Both the position numbers and the translations under genes were made by a program. Source: Ceratothoa steindachneri (taxonomy: Eukaryota > Arthropoda > Malacostraca > Isopoda > Cymothoidae). From it: a stretch of DNA of 64,000 bases. Location: assembly GCA_963969495.1 (NCBI GenBank), contig OZ018321.1, forward strand, positions 70,012,286-70,076,285, in the 5' to 3' direction. This document shows positions 47,663 through 58,378 of the stretch, piece after piece; positions within the stretch are counted from its first letter, which is position 1; each line of letters starts with the position of its first letter. Under the pieces are notes generated by a model, which was not told where the DNA came from, ran no database searches, and worked only from the letters and a program-made list of their open reading frames with translations.

Positions 47663-48949
47663 GGTGAAGAGGCGAGGAAGAGCCGTTGTTTCTCTCACTT
47701 TGCTGCTAAATGATAAATCAACCCTCCCCCTCCGGATTAAGATGTCTGGAGCTTGTAACTCTCTTCTCCAAACTCACCTCTACCCCTCAGAATCGGGCAT
47801 ACAAATAGTTCGAGAAGACTAGCCTGCACCTCAAGGCCCTCCTCATCGTCTCAAGCCTTAAGTCCCGTAAGCGTTCGTTGACAGCAAAATCTTCTCCGTC
47901 GTGATTCTACTCTAGTCAATTGGTAGCTACTCTGAACGGCAAGCCGTGGAATTTGTGCAACATTTCCCCTTAGTTTGATGGAACCGAAGAAAATCTCCAT
48001 CAATTACCCTTGAGAGAAAAAGAAGTTTCAACTTTAAGTGGATTTACGAGAATTCCCACATTCACCTTCGAACGTCATCTCTGAAGATTGACTATTTTCA
48101 TCTCTAGGTTGACTCGGACCGTGCACCACCTGCCTCATCGGTTCGTGCCCCACTTTCCTAAGCGCATTGTTCCCCACCCGCTTCATCGCAAGAAGGAGCT
48201 TCCTCAAAGTCACCGACCCGTAAGACTGAAACCTCCTCCATAATTAATATTGTCAAGTTCCCCCTTTTTATCTGAGTCTAGTGACATTAACCAATTAATT
48301 CTATTTAAGAATCCCTCCTCATAATAATTATCAAGAGACTATTTCAATTTGAATATTTTCCTTTTGCTTATCTCGATCTTTGTAAATAAAATTATATTTT
48401 TGTTCTTTCATCTTTAACTACACTTGAAAGATACTGTCGGCCTATTCAAGTAAACAGTCCTTCTCCAACGCTTCGCGTTGGAGTAGGTGATTAATTTTCC
48501 CCCCACCTAATATAGGAGTAGTTTATGGTATAGAGTGATGTAGCACGACAAGGAGGTAGTTTAGGGCGACTGTTCTACACCTAGTTCGACCCTTGTCCGG
48601 AAAAGATATATCTTTTTTAACGATTTTAAAGGGATTTAAAGTATGCCTAAAATTGACATTTCCTCCCTCTAACTCTCGTAAAAAGATCGGGTTTTGGTAG
48701 TTTGTTTTTACAGTTCCACGGGATATTATTCACGGAGATGATGCAATGCAAATGGCAGGCTAAGGTGAGGAATATTAGGTTTGGGGTTGGAAAACCATAG
48801 ATAAAACACATGGTATGTAAATATTGGGTAATTTAACCTCCTTCAATTCGTCCAAATTGGTTAGGTAGATCCGGAGTTATTTGAATAAATATATAGGTTG
48901 GTCCACTGGTGCCCACTAGCGAGGCCACAAAACTGACCACTTTTATATT

Positions 48950-48951
<2 letters not shown>

Positions 48952-48998
<47 letters not shown>
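48952..48998. repeat. (AT)n microsatellite
   Basis: About 47 bp of alternating T/A, next to the module copy at 48835-48950. Confidence 0.97.
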
Positions 48999-49001
<3 letters not shown>

Positions 49002-49639
49002 CTTTCACAATTAAAGGGCACCTTAGTATAGGTATGGTGGTATTAAATTTCCATTAGAGAAATTCCTGGGTAAAAACCGATCAAACAGGAAGAAACACCG
49101 GTCTAGTGCATATTAACACGATTAAATATTAATTAAAAATCGAATATTAAACTGAGATAAATGAAAATATAGGTTCTAGGGTCAGCTCTTTCTAATTGTG
49201 CACATCCCAAATCGCTAGGACCACAATGTCCAATGGATTTTTTGGGGGGAAATTGAAAATTTATAGATAACTTAATATCTATGGGGCTGACAGACTAGAA
49301 ACCTATACCATTAGGTAGTCTTAATAGAGTATTAATTATATGTCGTCTTCGAATTTTCTTTTGTAGATGCAGGAGTCTAAAATTATTCCATAACTTTCTA
49401 TTTGTAAAGCTACCCGTTTAATTTTAAATGTCGTTTTGGCAACTCTATCCCTGGGATTCTCCGGTGTCAAAATGTTTTAAGTAGTCGTTTGTTGTATTTA
49501 TTGATTATGGATATTGCATTCGCAATATTCAGGTAAGTGTTACCTAATATGAGCATTTCTAAAGTATTCACAGAAATAAATGCATTCATTATGCAGATAG
49601 CCAGATTAGTTCTTTTTAAGCGATAATCTATTAATTACG

Positions 49640-49887
49640 TAGAATGACCCTGACATATACATCACTTCTACCCAATAGGCATGGTCGCTCAAGGTCAACG
49701 AGTAACCTTGGTTCTACTCTGGTCACGATAGAGATGGCGGTTAGAAGTAAGGTTGAGGGGGGGACGAGTGCGAAGAGTTTTTGAATTTCAAAGATTGAGT
49801 GCAGTTCGCCGATATTAACTTATGAAGGCTCCGGCTATGAGGTATATGAAAAAGTAGGTACAAAAATAAACTTTAATATATACATAG
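49640..49887. repeat. Dispersed repeat A, left part (copy 1)
   Basis: Matches 58440-58685 in the same orientation. Shared words in order are CAATAGGC(A/G)T(G/A)GTCGCTCAAG, GTAACCTTG, TTCTACTCTGGTCACG, TTCAAAGATTGAGT, CCGATATTA and AAAAATAAACTTTAATA. The AATAAA suggests an LTR or another polyadenylated unit, but no coding part is attached. Confidence 0.88.
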
Positions 49888-51433
49888 TTAACCTTGGAGC
49901 ACTGAATATGGGTATAGTTTGCCCGAGGCTAGTTACATCATGCGCCTTTCTCAATCACCCTCCCAAGGAAGGATGCTGTGAGTCTGTGTAGCTTCAATCT
50001 AGCGAACGCGCTCATATAATGAGGCCATGTCAGTACACTTCTATGCTTAGATTTCCCGCTAGACCCCTATTTGAGTACCCTTTACCCTAGTCCAGTGCTA
50101 AGTATAGTAAAAAAAATTCTGGGCAACCTATACCCGAGTTCAGTGGTGATAGCGTACAAAGAGAAGTTATAGTGATGGTGCTGTAATTCTTATTTGGGGT
50201 GACTAATCGTGCGAACTTGTGCCTGAAAATATCACGAAACAACAAAACCGGGTGAGCTGAAGATTGGTGAAATTCCCTTTGTTGCAGATAATGAAGACGA
50301 TAAAAATTGTGTTTAAACTGAAGAACTTTATAACATTGAGGATGATAAAGAATATATTCCAGAGCCACACGAACTCGCTGAATGTTCAGACATTTGTATC
50401 TGGAGAAGACGTTCCTCGCCAACGCAAGAAAACAAAGGCGGGTGGTGGGAAGACAAAGAGGCCTAGGCGTCTCCCCCCCACCCTCGCCTCTTACATACAC
50501 CACCACAGCTGATAAGCCTACTGTTGGCTTATCCTGCAACTCAGCTGCTGTTCCTGTACAGTATCTCGCTATCTCGTCAGGCTCTGATGACCCTAAGGAC
50601 CCTTATTATGCTGCTTTTGTTTCTGCTGCCATCCCTAATGCTGTTCCTGCTGCAACCCCTGATGCTGCTTCTGTTCCTACTGCCACCCATGCTGCTTCTT
50701 TCCCTGCTGACATCCCTGCTGCTGTTCATGCTGCCACCCCTGCCGCTCCTGTTGCCACTCATGCTGCTCCTGTTGCAACTCATGCTGCTGCTGCCACTGC
50801 TGCTCCTGCTTTTCGCCAGCGACAACGTCGACGGCGTGTAGACGATGGGCAGTTGCTAGGAAACTTTTAAATCTGAAACAGTCAAATCCGGTCAGGCTAT
50901 GTATGGTACACAAGGCCTTAGGTAGCTGCAGCAACCATGACAGCAGCCATAAATATTGTGGCATCAATTAGGCCAGGTCCCACACAATCAGCTGCTACTG
51001 CCACCACACCTAAAGAGTGTTTCCGCCTGTTTGTGACTAATGCCATGGTTAATCTGATTGTGGAGTTCACCAGCAAGAAGATTGATGTTGTGATAGGAGG
51101 TACAGCGACTGTACGTGCAGAGGTACGTGCTGTGCTAGGTGTCCCGATATTCAGTGGTTACAGAAAAGATAATTATCTGAATACTCAGGAGTTGTGTTGT
51201 CCTGTGGCAGGGGCTCCTTTTACAAGGCAGCAATGTCTGAGGTGCGTTTTTGCTTCCTGCTGTAATACCTCAGGTTTGACAACATAGCTACATGGGAGAA
51301 GAGGCGGGCCATTGACAAATTCGCCCCAGTCAGGGCTGTGTGGGACATGTTTACGGCCTGCTGTGAGGACAACTACACACCCAATGAAAACCTCACAGTA
51401 GATGATGAATTGCTGCCAGAAAAATATGGGCCA
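49888..51433 (+). mobile_element. piggyBac-like element inserted in repeat A, 3' truncated
   Basis: Compared with the second copy of repeat A, the foreign segment begins exactly at TTAA (49888-49891) followed by CCTTGGAGCACTGAATATGG. This fits piggyBac insertion and its CC-type terminus. It ends inside the transposase, where repeat A resumes with ATAGACACA. About 85 bp of repeat A present in the other copy are missing here, so a later deletion removed the 3' half together with flanking sequence. Confidence 0.75.
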
Positions 51434-51435
51434 GA
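50270..51435 (+). pseudogene. piggyBac transposase, N-terminal part
   Basis: The acidic N-terminus reads NEDDKNCV ... EDDKEYIPEPHELAECSD (about 50287-50395, two frames). An Ala/Pro/Thr/Val-rich low-complexity stretch (about 50620-50815) ends in RQRQRRRRVDDGQ. Then follow PKECFRLFVTNAMVNLIVEF (51009-51068) and VRAVLGVPIFSGYRKDNYL (51127-51183). After a frame change there are FYKAAMSEVRF (51219-51250), RFDNIATWEKRRAID and LTVDDELLPEKYG (51271-51430). The last holds the first catalytic Asp. The rest is missing. Order and motifs are those of PGBD-type transposases. Confidence 0.85.
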
Positions 51436-51990
51436 ATAGACACAAGTGACGAGTCTCAGCCTGAGTTAGGTTTGTGGCTTTAAGAGATGAAACAGGGGAT
51501 CTGACGGGTATTCAAGGGGCTTTAATGGGGAGAGCCAAACGAAATGTAACGAAACCATTGATGGGATAATTGACTGGGGCTCCGATCCTTCAGTATAATT
51601 CTAGCCTTCCGCTCGTCCAGAAAAAGGAGCGCGATGGAAAATTACGTGTTTCGTTGTAAGAGACAGGCCTTTACTGCTGATGCCTTATTGGGATCAACAA
51701 TATATAGGGCGCAGATAGATCTGATCCTACCTTCTCCAAGGGGGGAAGGGTAGGGGAACCTCTCAAAGAACTAACACGGCGCTTGAGGGATGAAAGGCCC
51801 TTTTTTGATAACACCCTGGGAAAGGACAGAAGCCCTCGTTTGAGATTCCATTCCCTCATTTATCGCGGAAGGCAGTTCGATATTCTGACTGTTATCACGG
51901 TCCTCGCTCACGAAGACTAATCTCGAGCCTGACCTTGTGGTTTCGATGGGCCACATGGCTGCAAAAAAACTCTATTATCGTCACTCCTCC
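51434..51990. repeat. Dispersed repeat A, right part (copy 1)
   Basis: Matches about 58780-59330 in the same orientation. Shared words include TTTAAGAGATGAAA, GGGGAGAGCCAAACGAAATG, AATTGACTGGGGCTC, AAAAAGGAGCGCGATGGA, GGATCAACAATATATA, CTTGAGGGAT and CAGTTCGATATTCTGACTGT. No coding frame is maintained between copies. After about 51990 the two copies drift apart. Confidence 0.9.
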
Positions 51991-52500
51991 ATTTCCAAGC
52001 TGGGACATCTGACTACCGCTGGATGGTTATTAAAAGTCTCAAATTTTTACAACCTCCTTGGAGGAGGGACAATTGGGAGATACCTGACCTGAAACGGGTC
52101 ACGCTTTGGTGCTTCGGATATATTTATGTACAAAAGGTATCAAGGAACACAAGGAATAAATGAACTCGACAAGAACACAAGGGCTACAGGAACTAAACTC
52201 AGTTCAAACGGGGATCGATCACCTTAGGGAAATAGCGAGATAGAGCTACACACAAAAAATAAATAAATCACACACACAAAAATTAAAAAAAATACAATAC
52301 AAAAAGATATAAAATACAGGGAATTAATTAATGCGAATAATACAAGGATTCACCGGATTGTTTGTGATTTGTGAACAGATAGATTTATTGTCCGAATATA
52401 TACAGTTTAAACAAGAGGAACAATCTTAAACATAACAGTTACAAGCATAAAATTTATCCTAGACTAGTTTGGGTAGGCTCTAAGGGGTTGCCACTCAAGT
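51990..52500. other. Possible 3' UTR/LTR of the minus-strand Ty3 element
   Basis: AT-rich, with AC/AAAT low-complexity near 52250-52320. On the minus strand an AATAAA occurs near 52392. It lies directly downstream of the RNase H remnant, so a 3' UTR or LTR is plausible. No second copy is found upstream of the element. Confidence 0.35.
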
Positions 52501-53725
52501 TATCCGCAATACAATTCTCGAATCCTTGTATATAATTGATTTTGAATTGTTACTTGGGTAGGTATAAACTTCAGCGCATAAGACGACCATTGTTACTTTT
52601 TACATTTCCCAAATATGCGAGGGACTTGTGATCCGTCTCTACAAGAAACTCTTTACATAATAAATACATTCTAAACTTCTTTATGGCCCATATAATAGCC
52701 AAAGCCTTTTTTTCAATTAAGGCATAATTTTCTAGCGCAGAAAAGCTTATGGCTCACATAGGTAACGGGGTAACTATCGCCATCATCGCTACCCTGTAGT
52801 AAAACGCATCCTAACCCTTCATTACTGGCATCGGTTCTGATACCAAACATCTTCTAATGGTTGGGGAGTCAGAAAATAGGGGCGGAAGATAATTTTCACT
52901 TCAGGTGTTTGAAGTGGGAGAGCGCTAATGGGGGCCAGACAAGGTGTTCCGGGCACTCCTTTTTTTGATCAAGTCATACAAATAGGCCGAGAGGAAAGCG
53001 AAATGGAGGACGAAGTGGCGGTAGAAAGAAGCAGATCCCATGAAGGATCTCAGCTGCTTCTTATTATACGGACGGGGCCTTTCTACAATGGCGCGGATTT
53101 TGTCCTCTTGGGGCGCCAAAGGGTTGTTTCCAATGTGAAAGCCAAGGTATTAGATCATACTATAAGCAAAATGGCACTTGCTCGGGCTGGGTGTGAGTCC
53201 GTGCTTGCGCAAGCGATGCAGCAGGGCCGGGAGGGTGATCACGCGAGGGTCCCACTCGCGAGTTGCAAGGTAAATGTTATCTAAATAAAAAGGCGTGTTT
53301 GCCAACCCGACTAATATTCTTTGCATCATGCGATTATAATTACTACGGGCCGTCACCAAGCCGAATGGTAGATGGGGGAACTGTATTAAGCCTTTGCCTG
53401 TGGAGAAAGCCGTGTATCTCTTTACACCTTCTTCAATTGTAATTTGGTAATAAGCCTTACACAGGTCCAATTCGGTAATATATTTGGTCTCTTGCTCGAT
53501 TCAGGAGATAGGCTCACCATCGAACAAAGCCACCGAATTAAGTTTCCGAAAATCGACGCACAGCCTATATGACCCGTCTGACTTCTTTACCAGAACAGTG
53601 GAAGAGCAATAATTAGATTGGGAAAGTTCTATAATCTTTAAATTTAATGATATAGTAGCTTCTGCGTTGACGACATCTCTTAAATGGATAGAAAAGGGGT
53701 ACGGCTTAGAACGAATAGGCTCCAA
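52500..53725 (-). pseudogene. Ty3 reverse transcriptase and RNase H, disabled
   Basis: RT blocks on the minus strand are EPIRSKPYPF (about 53723-53695), VLVKKSDGSYRLCVDFRKLN (about 53605-53540), MDLCKAYYQITI (53470-53435), LPFGLVTARSNYNRMMQ (about 53375-53325) and FYLDNIYLATREW (about 53295-53255). The last has Asn in place of the second catalytic Asp. RKHGLTPSPSKC and then QLRSFMGSASFYRHFV (about 53060-53010) follow. RNase H is seen as PVMKG...GCVLLQGSDDGDSYPV and LVETDHKSLAYLGN in broken frames (52840-52600). Stops near 53500 and 53150 break the chain. Confidence 0.88.
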
Positions 53726-54003
53726 GGTAGTTAAATTATTATCATGCTCAAACTGAGCGGCACAGCCTGGAATGTCCTAACTAACGTGTCCAAAGAGACT
53801 CAATAGCTGCTGCAGTTGATTCTTGGACTCGGGAGGGCAGCTGGGCGTTAACCTCTAAGGCAGATCACTTGTATTCGGTAGCTCTTGACACGGTGGGCAA
53901 GGGTTACTCCTTGTCCTGTTTAATACAAGACACTTGCCCTTCATTTAACGGGTCCAAGGGATAGTGTGCTTTCATGGCTGACTCCTCGTCGATGGCCACG
54001 ATA

Positions 54004-54670
54004 TTATTGATGCACGCTCGACGGTGGTACTCCTTGAGCATGTTTCCGTGTATAGCTTGTCCCCATACGGAGTTCGAATGAGGTATTCAACGGGGCGGGG
54101 AATTTCGATGACGGAAAGTGGCCCTTCGATTGACTTATGAGTTTATTATGTTTGGTGGGGAGTAATAATAAAACTTCCTCGCTGGGTTTGAATCTATGAT
54201 CCTTAGATTTTTTATCAAAATACGTTTTGTATTTATGTAAGTTCGCGTCTGCGTTCTGAAAAGCGATTTCAGCGCACTTTTTTAACCTCTGCCGAAGTTC
54301 TAAGAGGTAGGCGTAGAAAGATTGGATTTCCCGGTCCAATTCTTGGTTAGAAAACTCTTTTAAAATGCTCAGCTGGCCTCGAACCTTCTGACCATACAAC
54401 AATTCAAAAGGAAAAAATCCTAATGTGCGATGCAGGATTTCCAGGTAAGCGAGCAAAGTGATCCGCACATATCTATGCCACTCCTGGGGATGGTCTGCGC
54501 ACAACTTCTTAAGGATAGATTTCAGTGAAGTGTTGAATCTTTCACACATTCCATTTGCAGCGGGGTGATAGGGGGTAGTAAAGAGGAATTTTACCATTAG
54601 GAGCTTGCCGAGGTAAATTGTCGACCTCGATCGGATAATACCAGTTCCTGTTGTCAGGTGCGTTCTCTTT
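54004..54670 (-). pseudogene. Ty3 integrase, core end and C-terminal tail
   Basis: At about 54655-54610 one frame reads QELVLSDRGRQFTS, the second catalytic Asp block. The next frame runs FLFTTPYHPAANGMCERFN (third acidic residue, about 54590-54535), then HPQEWHRYV, LGFFPFELLYGQKVRGQLSI (about 54420-54360), FDKKSKDHRF and LLLPTKHNKLISQSKGHFP (about 54175-54120). The first Asp and zinc-binding region are absent. A single frame stays open from the Gag piece to 54004, but the joint is a deletion scar, not a natural fusion. Confidence 0.88.
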
Positions 54671-54918
54671 CTTCTCTTCATTCTCTTTCTTTTGTTTTTG
54701 ATCTCGATCTCTCTCGTTCTTCTCTTTCTCTCCCTCTCGTTCTTCTCTTTCGCTCTCTCTCTCTCTACTCTATCTTTCTTTTTCTCCTTCTCTCTGTCCC
54801 TTCTTTCCACCCTCTCGGCTCTCTCTCCTTCTTGTATAAAGGAAAGAAGGTCCTTTCCGGATAAACCAATAGATTCACTTTGGGATTTAAATTGGCCTAA
54901 TGGAGACATGATGGTCAC
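54665..54918 (-). pseudogene. gag: Gag N-terminal charged coiled-coil piece
   Basis: It starts MTIMSPLGQFKSQSESIGLS, then GKDLLSFIQEGERAERVERR and a long run of Lys/Arg/Glu with few other residues. The DNA is nearly pure C/T on the plus strand. Gag proteins of Ty3 families with this integrase type often begin with a short hydrophobic segment followed by such an E/R/K-rich coiled coil. Capsid, nucleocapsid, protease and the integrase N-terminus are missing between this and the integrase core. Confidence 0.6.
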
Positions 54919-55290
54919 GAATTTGAATTGAACTTTTTAAATAAAAACATAACGGGATTGTTGACCCGAAGTAACTCGGAATACACACGGTGCAATTAAT
55001 AATTTCAGTCTGAGCATTCGAAAATACCCGAATTAACGTGAGAACCTTTAACTTGGCTCACAACACCCCGAACAAAACTAGACTGAGCATTTCTGGATAT
55101 GAAAGGCGTAAAATTTCATTGATGGGGAATAAATCAGAAGCTTGGTCTCAAAACTTACACACGGTATGTTTGAAGGCGAGTACACACAACAAATGGAAAA
55201 AATAGTTTGCAAGAATATTTCTGCTTACCTTCTCAATAATCAAGTCTTTAGCCTCAAAACCTTTAAAAGACCCTAGAAATAAGACGCCAG

Positions 55291-55291
<1 letters not shown>
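54919..55291. other. Unassigned; expected 5' leader/LTR side of the Ty3 element
   Basis: No motif or repeat partner is seen. It separates the gag start (minus strand) from the Penelope-associated (AT)n. A leader or LTR remnant would be expected here. Confidence 0.3.

Positions 55292-55373
<82 letters not shown>
55292..55373. repeat. (AT)n microsatellite, 82 bp
   Basis: Perfect alternating T/A ending at the truncated edge of the inverted Penelope copy. Confidence 0.98.
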
Positions 55374-55376
<3 letters not shown>

Positions 55377-55735
55377 TGTAGTTAGGTAGCAGTCTTTCTT
55401 GAATGCAAATTTTGTTGAAGACCATTGTGTATTTTGCCTTAATTAATTCCCTTTGGCAACTTTCTCTTCTTCTAACGATCTTTTTTATTCCATCTTGTAG
55501 ATGGTGGGTTATTTGTCGAGTATTCATCTCTTTTTTAAATGAATGTGTTTGGTAAAAACCAAACTAAATTGCTAAGCTTTGGTTTTTACCAAACACATTC
55601 ATTTAAAAAAGAGATGAATACTCGACAAATAATCCACCATCTACAAGATGGAATAAAAAAGATAATTAGAAGAAGAGAAATCGCCAAAGGAAATTAATTA
55701 AGGCAAAATACACAATGGAATTCAACAAAATTTGC
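55374..55735. repeat. Long inverted repeat (head-to-head Penelope 5' ends)
   Basis: Left arm 55374-55561 and right arm 55580-55735 are nearly identical reverse complements around an 18-bp spacer (55562-55579). The innermost 41 bp are a perfect match. The left arm encodes, on the minus strand, the peptide beginning MNTRQITHHLQDGIKKIVRR. The right arm encodes the same region of the plus-strand main copy. The pair can form a very stable hairpin in single-stranded DNA or RNA. Confidence 0.95.
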
Positions 55736-57925
55736 ATATATATATATATTAGAACCCATGGCCTAGCAGCGAAAAATGAAACTATAACTAAAGCCTTTCG
55801 TCGCCATCTTACAAAAAGGCAAATAGAACTTTTAAAGAAAACCATCCCCAAACATGAATGTGATGTTGCGGATCGAAATTCCACATGCAACACGAGACTC
55901 TATCATAAAATTTCTCCTTAACAGCGCTTTACAAATGGAAATTTCCGAAAAAAGCATTCAGACCAAAAAGCTTAATAAACTGTACAAAGGACGTATAGCA
56001 TTGCCAGAAGCAACAACATCATTCATTAATCTCTCCCGGCATATGCTCTTCACTAGTGAAATAGAAGGCCTTAACCTCAGTTTGAATGGACACCTACAAG
56101 CTAAATTCGATCCAATTTAAAAAAAAAGTCGAACTAGAATCCCTGCTTCAATCGATGTTGAAATTAGAAGATCAAGCCATCATTGAAATTAACTCCAACC
56201 TAAAAACCAACTACGCGCAGAAGCCACCAAACGAAGATGCTCTAGGGTAGCAAACTTATAACACCAGAAATACGTAAAACCATCATCTCTATAAAAAACA
56301 ACAAAGAAATAGTCTTAAGAAAAGCTGATAAATCCTACATATACGTCATTCTAAACAAAGAAGAATATAACAACAAATTGAATACCATCTTAAGTGACAC
56401 CACTAAATTTAAACGCTTCTAAAAGATCCAACAGAAGACTTAAAAAAGAAAATAAACGGACAAATAACTAAAGCTAATGCAATCATAGGGGGACTTCACT
56501 TCTAAAAGATAATCGGTAATTACACACCAGGTTATCTGTATGGCAATGTAAAAATTCATAAGCCACACAACTCATTGAGGCCCATCATCTCTCAAGTCAC
56601 GACTCCTACGTACTGTTTAGCTAAAACCATAAATGCATTAATTAAACCGTACTTCCCTTCTAAATATAGCATAGAATCCACCGAGGAATTCATCGTCATA
56701 CTCCACGCTACAAGACCTTCAGGAATAATATCATCCCTTGACGTAGAAATCCTGTTCACGAATGTGCCTATCGCTCAGACCATCGGCGTCATTATAAAAT
56801 GACGTGTACTACCATCCTACAATGTCTCCCATAAATCTTAACCAAAACATCTTAATGAGCATGTTACATTTATGCACATCAGAGGCGCCGTTCAGGACAC
56901 CGGACGGTAATCTATACATGCAAGTGGATGGAGTGGCTATGGGGACACCCTTATGGCCGACCTTCGCTAACTATTACATGAGTCAACTCGAGAAGAGACT
57001 ATTGGACATCATGAAAAATAAGCCACACACATATTGCCCATACGTAGATGACATCTACTTTAACGTCCTAAACGAAGAACATCTCGATAACATCAAGCAG
57101 CATTTTCAGGAGAACTCCGTGCTAAAATTCATTTATGAATTGGGCATGGACAATAAACTCCCTTTCTTGGATGTTGAGGTTCATAGGAAAGTACATAAGA
57201 AAAGTACGGACATGAGAAGATGCCTCAATACAGAGAGTGAATGCCCTGAAAGATACAAAATAAGCGTAATCGGCTCATACATCTACCGAGCTTATAAATG
57301 ATGCTTTACGTTGGATCTTTTCCACCAAGAGATTGCAAGAGTAAACCAAATACTCGTGAATAATGGTTTCTCAGACAGCATGATTGCCAAACAACTCCAA
57401 TCATTTTTAAATAACCACTACAAACATGCGGATAAAACTGAAAGTAACTATGGAAGCGTCAATAACATCAAAGTGTATTACAGAAACATATGTCTACGGC
57501 CTATAAAATAGATAAAAAAACATCAAGGAGATTATTAACCGTAACATCAAGGTTAAAAATCAAACGGATAAAATCCAACTCATCTATTATAAAACAACGA
57601 AAGCCAGCAATCTTCTGATTAAAAATAACATTTGCCCTAACTCCTCGAATCTCAAGTCAACCAACATAGTTTATGAGTTCAACTGCCCCAATAAAGATTG
57701 TAAGCTTTATTAAAAATTCAAAATATATTGGCATGCCAACTACCACACTTTCGAGAAGGATAACTATTCATCTACAAAGAGGAGGACCGAAGAACCATAT
57801 GGAGAGTGTACATAATATTAACTTAACGAGAGATATGCTCGTTGATAACACCATTATTAAAAGAAAAGAGGTTAATAAAGCGGGGCTTAACATCTTAGAA
57901 GCTATATTAATTAATTAAGATGAGC
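55580..57925 (+). pseudogene. Penelope-like RT with GIY-YIG endonuclease, disabled
   Basis: The N-terminal region includes AFRRHLTKRQIELLKKTI (about 55790-55845). RT blocks are VKIHKPHNSLRPIIS (about 56545-56595), SLDVEILFTNVPI (about 56735-56775), YMQVDGVAMGTPL and TFANYYMSQLE (about 56920-56990), YVDDIYFN (57040-57065) and NKLPFLDVEVHRKV (about 57150-57190). The GIY-YIG domain begins VYEFNCPNKDCKLY (57670-57712) and after a frame change continues KYIGMPTTTLSRRITIHLQR (57722-57780). Stops in the first kilobase and three frameshifts inactivate it. The YVDD box and the linker region are intact. In the family, the endonuclease nicks the target and RT copies the RNA. Confidence 0.93.
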
Positions 57926-58124
57926 CGGCAATCAACGGTCAATCGAGAAGCTGGAATCGCACATTAAAACTATTTTTAAAATTCCACCGCACAGGAGTGG
58001 CTCATTTCGTCTAATGTTACGTTTAACCAAGGCGGAATAAATGCCCCTTAAAATTCGGGTTTTTTTCACTTTACTTTCTGCCAGATCCTCACTCCACTCA
58101 TTACATCGGTAGAGGAGGCAAGAA

Positions 58125-58175
58125 CATTTTAAAACGCTCCGAAGATGACCTAATAAGATCGAAAGCTTACCAATT
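58125..58175 (+). ncRNA. Possible hammerhead ribozyme relic at the Penelope 3' end
   Basis: CCGAAGA (58139-58145) differs at one base from the hammerhead box CUGANGA. GAAA follows at 58161-58164 after a short imperfect stem (GACC/GATC with a loop). The position, just before the repeated 5' block, is where hammerhead motifs have been described in Penelope-like elements. The box-one substitution would abolish activity, and stems I and III are not clearly closed. Confidence 0.35.
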
Positions 58176-58189
58176 TTAGTTTTTTTTTT

Positions 58190-58372
58190 ACCAAAGACAT
58201 TCATTTAATAAAGAGATGAAGAATGGACAAGTAATTCACCATCTACAAGGTGGAATAAAAAACATAGTTAGAAGAAAAGAAAGTTGCCAAAGGCAATAAT
58301 TAAAGAAAAATATACAATGGTCTTCAACAAAATTTGCCTTCAAGAAAGACTGCTACCCAACTACACTAATAA

Positions 58373-58378
<6 letters not shown>
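58190..58378 (+). pseudogene. Third (tandem) Penelope 5' partial copy
   Basis: It repeats the 5' block (CATTCATTTAATAAAGAGATG, then GGTGGAATAAAAAACATAGTT) and the same reading frame as the inverted copy, ending IQERLLPNYTN-like text before the (AT)n at 58379. It follows the main copy's 3' end directly, giving the pseudo-LTR. Nothing of the RT is attached downstream. Confidence 0.85.

Larger units (their letters stand above)
47000..49630. other. Modular repeat DNA and an LTR-like pyrimidine-rich patch
   Basis: 47055-47135 holds a full copy of the CGAATATCTTGGGATCTAC / CAACGCTATTTGAAAG module, and 47276-47291 a reverse one. 47690-48480 is C/T-rich, ends with AATAAA at 48385-48390 and a T-rich tail, and looks like the end of an LTR or 3' UTR, without partner. 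48835-48950 matches 61010-61105 in reverse. No gene is seen. Confidence 0.45.
52500..54918 (-). mobile_element. Ty3/gypsy element with integrase upstream of RT (Gmr1-like order)
   Basis: On the minus strand the order is a gag N-terminus, integrase core and tail, then RT, then RNase H. Normal Ty3 elements place integrase last. The sequence itself is Ty3-like, not Ty1/copia-like: GPY-type tail LLPTKHNKL, VRGQLSILKE in the integrase, and RSKPYPF plus VDFRKLN in RT. That combination is known for Gmr1-like elements. Gag-to-integrase is joined by an internal deletion. Multiple stops and frameshifts make it inactive. Confidence 0.85.

Noticed and set aside
50524..50841. A Leu-rich frame and an opposite Ser-rich frame in the piggyBac N-terminal region
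   Set aside because: They are the other frames of the GCT-rich low-complexity segment; the Ala/Pro frame fits the piggyBac context.
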